From: Bacteroidota bacterium
GTDB lineage: Bacteria > Bacteroidota > Bacteroidia > B-17B0 > Aurantibacillaceae
DNA length: 64,000 nucleotides
NCBI GenBank assembly: GCA_963169355.1
Contig: CAUJCR010000031.1
Span: forward strand, 1-64,000
Reading direction: 5' to 3'
Shown piece by piece: positions 43,406 through 52,841 of this stretch. Positions within the stretch are counted from its first letter, which is position 1, and each line of letters begins with the position of its first letter. The position numbers and the translations under genes were made by a program. The notes below the pieces were generated by a model that saw nothing but the letters and a program-made list of their open reading frames with translations, had not been told where the DNA came from and made no database searches.

Positions 43406-43510
43406 TCTTGTATTCGCTTCTTTACTTGTTCTGTATTTTATGTTATAATTAATTAGAATATCTAATTCGTCATCAGTAAAACCATCATGTTCTGCAAGAA
43501 CTTTGTGTGG
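43406..43510 (-). pseudogene. in-frame remnant resembling the C-terminus of a restriction-type DNA methyltransferase
   Basis: The 35 codons directly before the Fic ATG are open in the same frame after a TAA at 43511-43513. They read, in part, VLAEHDGFTDDELDILINYN then IKYR. From memory this resembles the conserved tail of class I DNA methyltransferases of restriction systems (AEHYGFTEEELDFIINYDIK-like). No ATG, GTG or TTG begins this stretch, so it is probably not translated on its own. I read it as the scrap left when most of a methyltransferase gene next to Fic was deleted. It is too short to be certain. Confidence 0.55.
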
Positions 43511-43540
43511 TTATTTTACAATGCGCTATAACACTAGCCT

Positions 43541-43585
43541 ATTCATTATCACAAGCTGTTTGTTATTTATGAAATAAATATACAA
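43541..43585. repeat. direct repeat copy B, 45 bp, abutting the gapA stop
   Basis: It matches copy A (42368-42418) at 43 of 45 positions and ends one base from the gapA stop codon (43587-43589, minus strand). Copy-to-copy distance is 1173 bases, exactly enclosing the Fic gene and the methyltransferase remnant. Confidence 0.85.
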
Positions 43586-43586
43586 G

Positions 43587-44591
<1,005 letters not shown>

Positions 44592-44610
44592 TTATATTAA
44601 AAAACTTACT

Positions 44611-44618
44611 CAAAGATA
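44611..44618 (-). promoter_or_regulatory. -7 promoter box TATCTTTG for gapA
   Basis: The minus strand reads TATCTTTG, an exact TAnnTTTG match, 25 bases before the gapA ATG. Confidence 0.5.
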
Positions 44619-44717
44619 CTTAAATTAAAACAGATAAAGACATCTTATCTCAGCAAGTGTTTAAATTTCACAATTATTAGTAATAGCCTATTAAATAAGC
44701 GATTATAAGGCGAAAAA

Positions 44718-44749
44718 TTGTTATTAAAACAATAAAGTCAATATCTTTG
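44718..44749 (+). promoter_or_regulatory. promoter of the glycan cluster (TTG-N21-TATCTTTG)
   Basis: A TTG at 44718-44720 and an exact TAnnTTTG box (TATCTTTG, 44742-44749) are separated by 21 bases, within the Bacteroidota -33/-7 range. It precedes the ABC permease gene and is divergent from gapA. Confidence 0.6.
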
Positions 44750-44807
44750 TATGCTTCATGTAAAAGCACCAATTAAAGTAAAGTATATTTACGAATAAAG
44801 CAATCGT

Positions 44808-45641
44808 TTGAATAAAGAAAAAATAGTTATTGATTCGGGGTTAAGCTCATTCTTTTCACTGAGTGAAATCTTAAAATATAAGAGCTTACTGAATAATCTT
44901 GCCAAAAGAGATTTTATTGTAAGATATAAGCAAGCCTTTGCGGGTATTATGTGGGCGCTTATTAAGCCGCTTATTAGTATTTTAGTATTTGGTTATATTT
45001 CTAGTAAAATAAATTCGGCCGAAAGCACCGCTCTTAATTTTTTATATGTGGCTTCGGCTATGTTGTTGTGGCAATTATTTTCGAGTGTGTTTAACGATGT
45101 AAGCAATTCAATTGTGTCAAACGCTAATTTATTTTCAAAGGTTTATTTTCCTAAAATTATTATTCCATTAAGCACCATTTTAGTGTGCTTGGTTGATTTT
45201 TTAATTTCATTAATTATCCTTATTGTGTTATTTATTGTTTCGGGGCAAGTTGTGCATTGGCAAATAGTGTTAGCGCCTTTGTTTGTTGTATTAACTGTTA
45301 TTAATGGACTGGGCTTAGGATTATATTTCGCCACTATTAATGTAAAGTTTAGAGACATAAAATTTATTGTGCCTGTAGTATTGCAATTTGGTATGTATGT
45401 ATCGCCTGTTATATTTAATACCCGATACTATTTAGATAGGTTGCCCGAGTGGCTACATTGGTTATTTTGTTTAAATCCTATGGTAGGCGCTATTGATGGG
45501 TTTAAGTATTGTTTATTTGGAGGCGAGGCTATTTATAATTGGACTTACTTTGTATTGTCAATAGTTGTATCATTTATTTTTTTATTTATTGGAATCAAAT
45601 ATTTCTACAAATTCGAAAGAAGTTTTGTTGATTATATATAA
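44808..45641 (+). CDS. polysaccharide ABC-transporter permease (Wzm-like)
   Basis: A 277-residue ABC-2 type permease. The front LSEILKYKSLLNNLAKRDFI then VRYKQAFAGIMWALIKPLIS is the signature of O-antigen/capsule export permeases. Six hydrophobic segments follow, including LLWQLFSSVFNDVSNSIV and FGMYVSPVIFNTRYYLDRLP. It should move undecaprenyl-linked glycan across the inner membrane with the ATPase encoded next (1-base overlap, TAATGG). The start appears to be TTG at 44808; the next in-frame ATG lies inside the first helix. A 15-codon in-frame ORF (44751-44798) precedes it and ends in a stop. Confidence 0.87.
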   Translation: MNKEKIVIDSGLSSFFSLSEILKYKSLLNNLAKRDFIVRYKQAFAGIMWALIKPLISILVFGYISSKINSAESTALNFLYVASAMLLWQLFSSVFNDVSNSIVSNANLFSKVYFPKIIIPLSTILVCLVDFLISLIILIVLFIVSGQVVHWQIVLAPLFVVLTVINGLGLGLYFATINVKFRDIKFIVPVVLQFGMYVSPVIFNTRYYLDRLPEWLHWLFCLNPMVGAIDGFKYCLFGGEAIYNWTYFVLSIVVSFIFLFIGIKYFYKFERSFVDYI

Positions 45642-46894
45642 TGGCAAGTAACGTAGCTATAAAAGTTGAGGGCTTAAGTAAACAATACATACTTAACAAA
45701 GCAGGTGTGTCTAAAAGCGATACGCTGTACGGTAGCATGATGTCGGGCTTGCGCAATATTAAAAATATAGCTACTAAAAAAGAACGTGAGGAGTTTTGGG
45801 CATTAAACGATGTGTCGTTCGATATAAATCAAGGCGATAGGGTTGGAATTATTGGAAGGAACGGAGCTGGAAAATCAACCTTATTAAAAATTTTATCGCG
45901 CATTACGCCACCTACTGCTGGTAAAATTGAATATTATGGACGAATGGCCTCTTTGTTAGAAGTAGGAACAGGTTTTCATGGCGATTTAACTGGGCGTGAG
46001 AATATTTATTTAAACGGGTCTATTTTAGGAATGTCGAAGCAGGAGATAGATAAAAAATTTGATGAGATAGTTGCATTTAGTGAAATAGAAAAATTTTTAG
46101 ATACTCCTGTTAAACGCTATAGTAGCGGAATGTATGTGCGCTTAGCATTTGCCGTGGCTGCTCATTTAGATTCTGATATTTTAATAGTAGATGAAGTATT
46201 AGCAGTAGGCGATGCGGCTTTTCAAAAAAAATGCCTTGGTAAAATGAACGATATTAGTTCTAACGAAGGAAGAACCATTTTATTTGTAAGCCATCAAATG
46301 AATACTTTACAAGCGCTGTGTAATAAAGGCATGGTTTTACATAAAGGGCAAGTTTCGCTTAATGTATCAAGCGCTGATGTAGCCATAAAGCATTATATGC
46401 AATTAGCAAATCAAGTGGCTCGTTCGGCAGTTGCAGATAGAATCGATAGAGTAGGTGAAGGAAAGATTAAAGTAACGAATATTTCTTTTTTTCATTCGGC
46501 ACAAGCTACCGAGGAGTTAATTACAGGGCAACACATTGAAATTCATGTGTCGTATGAATGTAAAGCAAATTATGTAGGAAACCATGTAAATGTGGCATTA
46601 GCTATTTATGGCGATGATGGTGTGCTATATACAGTATTAAATAGCGAGAACACTGGAATGACCTATCAAAGTGTGAACGGGAATGGAATATTTATATGTA
46701 CTATAAATAAGTTACCTTTAATGGAAGGATCCTATTTCATTAATGTATCGATTACAGAGAGCGGTATTACACAAGATTGGGTTCAAGAAGCGGTTTTTGT
46801 AAATGTGATAGCTGGTGATTTTTATGGCACAGGAAAAATCAATCCATCTTCACATAAAAGTATTTTAATTGAAAATTCTTGGTCGAAAAAATGA
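45641..46894 (+). CDS. polysaccharide ABC-transporter ATPase (Wzt-like) with C-terminal glycan-binding domain
   Basis: A 417-residue ATPase. Walker A is GIIGRNGAGKSTLLKIL, the signature motif is YSSGMYVRLAFAVAAHL and Walker B is ILIVDEVLAVGDAAFQ, followed by the H-loop FVSHQMN. Residues about 265-417 form an extra beta-rich domain (KVTNISFFHSAQATEELITG, EIHVSYECKANYVGNHVNVA), like the Wzt C-terminal domain that binds the end of the polymer in some O-antigen systems. Its presence suggests that a terminal modification of the glycan is recognised before export. Coupled to the permease gene, and its stop overlaps the next start (ATGA). Confidence 0.9.
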   Translation: MASNVAIKVEGLSKQYILNKAGVSKSDTLYGSMMSGLRNIKNIATKKEREEFWALNDVSFDINQGDRVGIIGRNGAGKSTLLKILSRITPPTAGKIEYYGRMASLLEVGTGFHGDLTGRENIYLNGSILGMSKQEIDKKFDEIVAFSEIEKFLDTPVKRYSSGMYVRLAFAVAAHLDSDILIVDEVLAVGDAAFQKKCLGKMNDISSNEGRTILFVSHQMNTLQALCNKGMVLHKGQVSLNVSSADVAIKHYMQLANQVARSAVADRIDRVGEGKIKVTNISFFHSAQATEELITGQHIEIHVSYECKANYVGNHVNVALAIYGDDGVLYTVLNSENTGMTYQSVNGNGIFICTINKLPLMEGSYFINVSITESGITQDWVQEAVFVNVIAGDFYGTGKINPSSHKSILIENSWSKK

Positions 46895-47613
46895 TGTTTA
46901 AAAAACTGAAAAATATATTGGGTATTGCAGAAACAAAAGCATCTAATCATTTTCAAATAAGTGATAAGGCCGTTTTTCAAAAATCTGCTTCTTCGGTTAT
47001 TTTAAATAGCCAAATTATTCTTGAAAATGATGCGCAGTTAATTATTGGAGATCAAGTAAAAATTGAAAACTATCAAATTAGGATTTTAAGAGGCAAATGC
47101 CGAATTGAGAATGATACACAGCTTATTGGGGTTAAAAATACACTTTCTAATTCTATTTACATTAGTGAAGGTAGTCTCTTAATTGCTGATCATTGTATTA
47201 TTCAATCAGAATTTTGTATAAGATTTGGTGGCAACTGTTCGGTAGATTCATACACGGGAATTATGTATGGCACAGAGATAAGATGTGATGAGAGTTTGAA
47301 AATAGGTAAATTTAATATGATATCGTATGAATGTATGATTTATGATACGAATACGCATTGTATGTATAACCAAGATAAACGAAGAAAATTAACAGTGGAA
47401 AATTATCCTTATATAGGATTAGAAGTAGAGAAACCAGAAACGGCTCCAGTTACGATTGGTGATGACTGTTGGATAGGTAAGAGAGCCACGATATTGAAAG
47501 GAGTAAATATAGGCAATAACTCTACTGTAGCGACATGTGCTGTCGTTACAAAATCAGCACCTGCCAATAGTTTATTATATGGTAATCCTGCACAGCAAAA
47601 ACTTAAATCATAA
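46891..47613 (+). CDS. left-handed beta-helix (hexapeptide) acyltransferase
   Basis: A 240-residue protein starting at the ATG at 46891, overlapping the previous stop by four bases; a GTG four codons upstream is less likely. The second half has hexapeptide repeats (LIIGDQVKIENYQIRI ... SLKIGKFNMISYECMIYDTN, then VTIGDDCWIGKRATILKGVN, IGNNSTVATCAVVTKSAPAN, LLYGNPAQQ), and the sequence DTNTHCM suggests the catalytic His. It likely transfers an acetyl or similar group to a sugar or sugar nucleotide of the glycan. It could serve as the N-acetyltransferase for the amino sugar made by the FdtA/FdtB-type enzymes encoded below, but this is inference. Confidence 0.8.
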   Translation: MMFKKLKNILGIAETKASNHFQISDKAVFQKSASSVILNSQIILENDAQLIIGDQVKIENYQIRILRGKCRIENDTQLIGVKNTLSNSIYISEGSLLIADHCIIQSEFCIRFGGNCSVDSYTGIMYGTEIRCDESLKIGKFNMISYECMIYDTNTHCMYNQDKRRKLTVENYPYIGLEVEKPETAPVTIGDDCWIGKRATILKGVNIGNNSTVATCAVVTKSAPANSLLYGNPAQQKLKS

Positions 47614-47634
47614 GTATATAAAGGCTAAATAAAA

Positions 47635-48738
47635 ATGAAGATTCAGTACCTTACTCAATATTATCAGCCTTTTTTAGATAAGTTTTATACTCGTTTTCCT
47701 GATTTTTGTAATTTAAGTTATCAGCAAATGCTACAATTATTATTGAGTCAATATTTTGCAGATACTGGTGCAGCATATCATTATACGTATAAACACGGTC
47801 ATGAAGCATTTATAATTATTGCTAATTGTGAAGTGTTACAAAAAAAATGGGCAACCGAAAATAATATAACGTATTCTGAGAGTAATTGGGAAAAGGAAAT
47901 AGCATTAGCACAAATAAAACACTTTCAACCCACTGTATTTTATATAGAAAGTATTTTTAGTTTTTTTGGAGCATTTCTTAATGAAGCAAAATTACATTGT
48001 AAAAAAATTGTTGCTTGGATTTCCACTCCTTTTTCTACTGATTTACCACTTCAAAATATTGATGTGATTTTTTCGTCCACCCAACAGTTTGTTAAATCTT
48101 TTAATGAAAAAGGTATAAAATCTTATTATTTATTACCTGCGTTTGATAGTAGGGTGTTAGATGAAATTAAGAACCCACAACCAAAATCAATTCCACTTTC
48201 CTTTGTAGGTGGATGGAGTAATGTGCACGAAAACAGGAAACAATTCTTAAAATATTTCGCAAAACAAACACCTGTAAAGATATGGGGCTATGGCTATCAA
48301 CAATTTTATAGTAGAAAAACGTGGGCATATTACAAACATTGGCTTTTTCCAGATAACCCAGAAATTGAGAAAGCTTTTGTAGAAGAGGTCTGGGGATTGA
48401 ATATGTATGATGTACTTCAAAAATCAGTAATTACTTTAAATATTCATGAAGCCTTATTAAATGGAGATGTAGGAAACATGAGAATGTTTGAAGCAAGTGG
48501 AGTAGGCACCATGTTATTAAATGATTACGGTAATAATTTGCCTCAACTATTTGAGATAGATAAAGAAATTGTAGCCTATAAAAGTTTTCCAGAGGCTTTA
48601 GAAAAATATAGTTATTATAGTACACATCCTGAAAAAGCGATTGAGATTGGATTAAATGCTCAGAAGAGAACATTGAAGGATTATAATTATGATGTTTATA
48701 TGCAAAATTTATTGAGTTATCTAAAGCAACACATTTAA
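47635..48738 (+). CDS. glycosyltransferase, CgeB-like GT-B type
   Basis: A 367-residue cytosolic enzyme. The N-terminal half is a Rossmann-like donor part (KIQYLTQYYQPFLDKFYTRF, AYHYTYKHGHEAFIIIANCE). The C-terminal half carries the glycosyltransferase-1 type signature near residue 280 (NGDVGNMRMFEASGVGTMLL, then NDYGNNLPQLFE) as in CgeB-like proteins of glycan clusters. It most likely adds one sugar in building the exported polymer. Donor and acceptor unknown. It starts with an ATG 21 bases after the acyltransferase stop. Confidence 0.75.
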   Translation: MKIQYLTQYYQPFLDKFYTRFPDFCNLSYQQMLQLLLSQYFADTGAAYHYTYKHGHEAFIIIANCEVLQKKWATENNITYSESNWEKEIALAQIKHFQPTVFYIESIFSFFGAFLNEAKLHCKKIVAWISTPFSTDLPLQNIDVIFSSTQQFVKSFNEKGIKSYYLLPAFDSRVLDEIKNPQPKSIPLSFVGGWSNVHENRKQFLKYFAKQTPVKIWGYGYQQFYSRKTWAYYKHWLFPDNPEIEKAFVEEVWGLNMYDVLQKSVITLNIHEALLNGDVGNMRMFEASGVGTMLLNDYGNNLPQLFEIDKEIVAYKSFPEALEKYSYYSTHPEKAIEIGLNAQKRTLKDYNYDVYMQNLLSYLKQHI

Positions 48739-48754
48739 TATAAATTACAAATCA

Positions 48755-49579
48755 TTGTTTCAAAAAATTAAATATCAATTATATCAACTAAAAGTAAAGC
48801 TTCTTTCTTTCTTAAGAGGAGAAGTTAAGCATTCAAAACCTCATGGTTGGTTTGGAAACTATAAAACATGGCAAGAAGTGGAGCGCTTGTGTAATGGGTA
48901 TGATGCAGCTGATATTTTAAAAAAAGTTCGTCAATCGGTGTTAAAAGTTAGAAACGGGGAAGCAGTGTATGAACGAGATTCGGTATTATTTAATGAAATA
49001 CAATATTCGCCCGCTTTAATTGAAGCATTTAAAAAATCCATTAAAGATAACACGCTTCATGTTGTTGATTTTGGAGGTTCTTTAGGTAGTAGTTATTTTC
49101 AACATCAATCGTTATTTCAAAATTTAACCGATTTTAAATGGGCTGTGGTTGAGCAAAAACATTTTGTTGAATGTGGTAAAAACGATATTACTATCAACCA
49201 TTTAACTTTTCATCATACCATTGATGAAGCTCTCCAATACCAAAAGCCTCATGTTTTATTAGCATCTAGTGTTATTCCTTATTTTGAGAAACCTTATGAA
49301 CTCATTCAGAAACTTTTAAACTATCATTTTGAATACATTATTATTGATAGAACGGCATTTATTGATGCTACTGAAGAACGCATTACCAAACAGGTAGTCC
49401 CTGAATTTATTTATAAAGCGTCTTATCCCGCTTGGTTTCTTAATGAAGAAAAATTCTTAAAAGCATTTTCTGATAAGTATGAATTGCTTAATAGTTTTCC
49501 TAGTGCCTTTGATGCAGATGGAATTTTAGAAGATGGGAAAAGAGTATATCGTAAAGGATTTTATTTTAGAAAAAAATAG
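48755..49579 (+). CDS. TIGR04325-type putative methyltransferase
   Basis: A 274-residue protein matching the TIGR04325 methyltransferase family as I remember it: WFGNYKTWQEVERLCNGYDA, then RNGEAVYERDSVLFNEIQYS, and a SAM-binding motif HVVDFGGSLGSSYFQH near residue 110. The C-terminal half has HVLLASSVIPYFEKPYELIQ and YIIIDRTAFIDATEERITKQ. Members occur in surface-glycan gene clusters and probably methylate a sugar, but the substrate is unknown. No ATG is available; the start is TTG at 48755, with ACAAATCA upstream and no purine-rich ribosome site. Confidence 0.8.
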   Translation: MFQKIKYQLYQLKVKLLSFLRGEVKHSKPHGWFGNYKTWQEVERLCNGYDAADILKKVRQSVLKVRNGEAVYERDSVLFNEIQYSPALIEAFKKSIKDNTLHVVDFGGSLGSSYFQHQSLFQNLTDFKWAVVEQKHFVECGKNDITINHLTFHHTIDEALQYQKPHVLLASSVIPYFEKPYELIQKLLNYHFEYIIIDRTAFIDATEERITKQVVPEFIYKASYPAWFLNEEKFLKAFSDKYELLNSFPSAFDADGILEDGKRVYRKGFYFRKK

Positions 49580-49582
49580 GCT

Positions 49583-50623
49583 ATGTATAATTTTGTTACA
49601 TTATTTAATTCTGCTTATTTGTCAAGAGGTTTGGTCTTGTATCATTCTTTAATAAAACACTGTCCGCAATTCCATCTTTATGTGATTGCATTTGATGATG
49701 CAACGTATGATTATTTTCAGAAGTTTCCACAGCCACATTTAACGGCTATTTCACTTCAAGCATTTGAAGATGAAAAACTGTTATCCATTAAAACAACACG
49801 CTCAGCCACCGAATATTGTTGGACATGCACACCATCAACAGTATTATATGCTATTAATACCTTTCAATTAAACCATTGTGTATATATTGATGCCGATATG
49901 TGTTTTTATGAGAATCCTAAGATTTTGTTTGATGAATGGGGTGATAAATCGGTTTTAATTACAGAGCATCATTATACAAAACCTTATGATCAGAGTGAAG
50001 AAAGTGGGAAATATTGTGTGCAATTTGTAGGGTTTAAAAATGATAAAGATGGCTTGATGGCACTTAATTATTGGCGAAATGCGTGTATTGAATGGTGCTA
50101 TGCAAGAGCTGAGGATGGAAAATTTGGAGATCAAAAATATTTAGATGATTGGACGACTCGTTTTAATAAAGTGCATGTGATGGCGCATTTAGGAGGTGGC
50201 ATAGCACCTTGGAATATGCAACAATATTATTTCTCTAAATTAGGTCAGCAAATTATTGGTAAGGAAATTGCTACAGGAAAAAAGTTTGAGGCTATATTTT
50301 TTCATTTTCATGGTGTTAAAATATATACCGATTATATTGTGTCTTTAACTGGTGATATGTATGAAATGAATTCGGATGCTTTACATCAGTTTTATTTACC
50401 TTATGTGTCAAAATTAATGGAGGTTTCAAAACTTGTTCATCAACAAACGAATAGACTTTTTGATGCTAATGGAGCTAAAGAAAAATCACCTCAAAAACCC
50501 GAGAATTTTTTATCTTTGTTAAGATGGTATTTTTATGACATTAGACAAGATATTAAGAATATCAACGGTAAGAGAACAAAAGAACGGATGAAGTATAAAC
50601 ATTTTTATTACTGTAATGGCTAA
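49583..50623 (+). CDS. glycosyltransferase with nucleotide-sugar-binding DxD
   Basis: A 346-residue protein. It opens with YNFVTLFNSAYLSRGLVLYH, typical of a GT-A domain that looks for a nucleotide sugar, and carries CVYIDADMCFYENPKILFDE near residue 100 with the metal-binding DxD. Later features are GLMALNYWRNACIEWCYARA, KYLDDWTTRFNKVHVMAHLG and GGIAPWN. It belongs to the nucleotide-diphospho-sugar transferase group (GT8-like or related); the linkage is not predictable. It overlaps the cupin gene by eight bases, so translation is probably coupled. Confidence 0.75.
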   Translation: MYNFVTLFNSAYLSRGLVLYHSLIKHCPQFHLYVIAFDDATYDYFQKFPQPHLTAISLQAFEDEKLLSIKTTRSATEYCWTCTPSTVLYAINTFQLNHCVYIDADMCFYENPKILFDEWGDKSVLITEHHYTKPYDQSEESGKYCVQFVGFKNDKDGLMALNYWRNACIEWCYARAEDGKFGDQKYLDDWTTRFNKVHVMAHLGGGIAPWNMQQYYFSKLGQQIIGKEIATGKKFEAIFFHFHGVKIYTDYIVSLTGDMYEMNSDALHQFYLPYVSKLMEVSKLVHQQTNRLFDANGAKEKSPQKPENFLSLLRWYFYDIRQDIKNINGKRTKERMKYKHFYYCNG

Positions 50624-50984
50624 AATAATTGATTTAAAAACATTTACTGATAAGCGAGGCAATCTTACCGTTGTGGAAAAGATATTGCCATTTGATATAA
50701 AACGAGTTTTTTATATATATGGAGTAGATGATTCTAAGCGTGGTGGGCATCGTCATCATAAAACAATACAAGCAGCGGTGTGTATAAAAGGTTCTTGTAA
50801 AATTTATAACAATAATAATATCGTAGAAGAAATATTTGATTTAGATACGCCTAGCAAATGTTTAATTTTAAATCCAGAAGATTGGCACACGATGTATGAT
50901 TTTTCAGAAGATGCCATATTAATGGTTTTCGCCTCTGAATATTTTGATCAAGCCGATTACATTTTTGAACCCTACAACTCATGA
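50616..50984 (+). CDS. dTDP-4-keto-6-deoxyhexose 3,4-ketoisomerase (FdtA/QdtA-like cupin)
   Basis: A 122-residue cupin. [20 protein letters not shown] and [20 protein letters not shown] with the His cluster (HRHH), then [20 protein letters not shown] and [17 protein letters not shown], match the FdtA/QdtA/WxcM family. It isomerises dTDP-4-keto-6-deoxyglucose to the 3-keto form. FdtA and QdtA differ in the C-4 configuration of the product, which I cannot tell here. Next to it (4-base overlap) is the matching aminotransferase. No dTDP-glucose synthase or dehydratase gene lies in the window, so dTDP-4-keto-6-deoxyglucose must come from elsewhere in the genome. Confidence 0.85.
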   Translation: MAKIIDLKTFTDKRGNLTVVEKILPFDIKRVFYIYGVDDSKRGGHRHHKTIQAAVCIKGSCKIYNNNNIVEEIFDLDTPSKCLILNPEDWHTMYDFSEDAILMVFASEYFDQADYIFEPYNS

Positions 50985-52066
50985 TAGATTACGAAAATTT
51001 ACATCAATTAAATAAACCATTATTTGATGAGTACAAAAAAGCCTTTAACGAGGTTTTAGAAAGCGGTTGGTATATTTTAGGAAATAAAGTAAAGGAGTTT
51101 GAACAACAATTTGCACAGTATTGTCAAACTAAATATTGTGTGGGCGTTGCCAATGGCTTAGATGCTCTTCATTTATCATTAAGGGCTCTTAACTTTGAGC
51201 AAGGAAGCGAAGTGTTAGTGCCGTCAAACACCTATATTGCTACTATTTTATCGATAGTTGAAAATAAATTGCAGCCCATTTTAGTAGAGCCTAATTTAGC
51301 AACCTATAATATAGATCCTACTTTAATTGAACGCCATATAACACCTAAAACAAAAGCAATATTAGTTGTTCATTTGTATGGCAAAATGTGTGATATGGAT
51401 TCGATTATGGCAATTGCCAAAAAATACCAATTAAAAGTTATTGAAGATTGTGCTCAGTCGCATGGTGCACAATACAAAGGTAAATACTCGGGTAGTTTTG
51501 GTGATTATGCAGCTCATAGTTTTTATCCAACCAAAAATTTGGGTGCCATTGGCGATGCGGGTGCTGTTACCACCCAAGATGAGGGTTTGGCTAATTGCAT
51601 AAAGGTTTTAAGAAATTATGGCTCTGAGATTAAATATTACAACGAAGTAGTAGGTGTAAACTCTCGACTAGATGAATTACAAGCAGCTTTATTACTAGTG
51701 AAATTAAAATATATGGAGAAGATAACTGCTCATAAAAGAGTTTTAGCCAACATTTATTTTAATAATCTTAAATCTGATTTTATATTACCACAGTTACATT
51801 CAGATTATATAGATGTGTTTCATATTTTTAATATAAGACATGAGAAAAGAGATGCGCTAAAAGATTATTTATTGAAAAATGAAATTAAAACAGAGATTCA
51901 TTATCCTGTAGCACCAGTAAAACAAAAAGCAATGAAAGGCATTATTGATAATCAAGTAACGCCTATTGCTGAGTTAATACATCAAACAACTTTAAGTTTA
52001 CCAATTTCGTATTTTCATCCGGAAGATACAATACATAAAGTGGTAGAAGTCATGAATAAATTTTAG
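50981..52066 (+). CDS. DegT/DnrJ/EryC1/StrS aminotransferase (FdtB/QdtB-like)
   Basis: A 361-residue PLP-dependent sugar aminotransferase of normal length. Visible: [59 protein letters not shown], the PLP ring-stacking region [20 protein letters not shown], the Schiff-base Lys in [20 protein letters not shown], and [20 protein letters not shown]. With the adjacent cupin isomerase it should aminate a dTDP-3-keto-6-deoxyhexose at C-3, giving dTDP-Fuc3N or dTDP-Qui3N. N-acetylation would need a separate enzyme, perhaps the LbH protein at 46891. Confidence 0.88.
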   Translation: MIDYENLHQLNKPLFDEYKKAFNEVLESGWYILGNKVKEFEQQFAQYCQTKYCVGVANGLDALHLSLRALNFEQGSEVLVPSNTYIATILSIVENKLQPILVEPNLATYNIDPTLIERHITPKTKAILVVHLYGKMCDMDSIMAIAKKYQLKVIEDCAQSHGAQYKGKYSGSFGDYAAHSFYPTKNLGAIGDAGAVTTQDEGLANCIKVLRNYGSEIKYYNEVVGVNSRLDELQAALLLVKLKYMEKITAHKRVLANIYFNNLKSDFILPQLHSDYIDVFHIFNIRHEKRDALKDYLLKNEIKTEIHYPVAPVKQKAMKGIIDNQVTPIAELIHQTTLSLPISYFHPEDTIHKVVEVMNKF

Positions 52067-52070
52067 AATA

Positions 52071-52841
52071 GTGCCAAAAATTTCAATCATAACTATTAAT
52101 TATAATAATGCTACGGGTTTAGATAAAACCATTCGTAGTGTAATTACTCAAACCTACAAAGAATTTGAATTTATAGTTATAGATGGTCAATCTACTGATA
52201 CGAGTGTTGATGTCATTAAAACGTATGCTCACCAGCTAACTAATTGGATAAGTGAACCTGATGGAGGGATTTATGACGCACAAAATAAAGGAATATTAAA
52301 TTCAACAGGAGATTATTTATTGTTCTTAAACAGTGGTGATGTATTAGTAGATAATAATGTATTGGAGCACGTAAGTACTAAACTGAATGGACAATCGTTT
52401 TATTATGGAAATTTAATTCTTGAATCCAATCATCAATCTGTAAAACACCAAGCTCCCGAGATAATTGACGTAGATTTTATGCTTAATAGTACTTTTTGGC
52501 ACCCTTGTGTGTTTATAAAATCGTCTCTCTTTAAGGAGTTTGGCTTATATAATACTACATTTAAAATTTGTGGAGATTATGAGTTTTTTATTCGTTGCTT
52601 ATTAAAACCTAATATCACTACTCAATATTTAGATCTATTTATTACACGATTTGATGCTAATGGAATAAGTAATAATCCTCAACAAAACCAATTACAGACT
52701 GAGGAGAGAGAAAAAGCATGGAGAATGAATGTGTCAGAACTTATTTATGAGAATTTAAAACAACAAAACTCATTTGCAAGAAGTAAGTATGCAACTGTTA
52801 TAAATCTCTTACAAAAATGGAGAGGTAAACCTAGATTTTAA
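52071..52841 (+). CDS. family 2 glycosyltransferase
   Basis: A 256-residue GT-A enzyme. It opens with ISIITINYNNATGLDKTIRS, then EFIVIDGQSTDTSVDVIKTY, and the diagnostic WISEPDGGIYDAQNKGILNS with YLLFLNSGDVL (the metal-site region). FWHPCVFIKSSLFKEFGLYN and FKICGDYEFFIRCL are acceptor-side motifs of the same subgroup. It adds a sugar to the growing glycan on the cytosolic side; specificity is unknown. The start is GTG at 52071, four bases after the aminotransferase stop. It overlaps the next gene by one base. Confidence 0.85.
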   Translation: MPKISIITINYNNATGLDKTIRSVITQTYKEFEFIVIDGQSTDTSVDVIKTYAHQLTNWISEPDGGIYDAQNKGILNSTGDYLLFLNSGDVLVDNNVLEHVSTKLNGQSFYYGNLILESNHQSVKHQAPEIIDVDFMLNSTFWHPCVFIKSSLFKEFGLYNTTFKICGDYEFFIRCLLKPNITTQYLDLFITRFDANGISNNPQQNQLQTEEREKAWRMNVSELIYENLKQQNSFARSKYATVINLLQKWRGKPRF

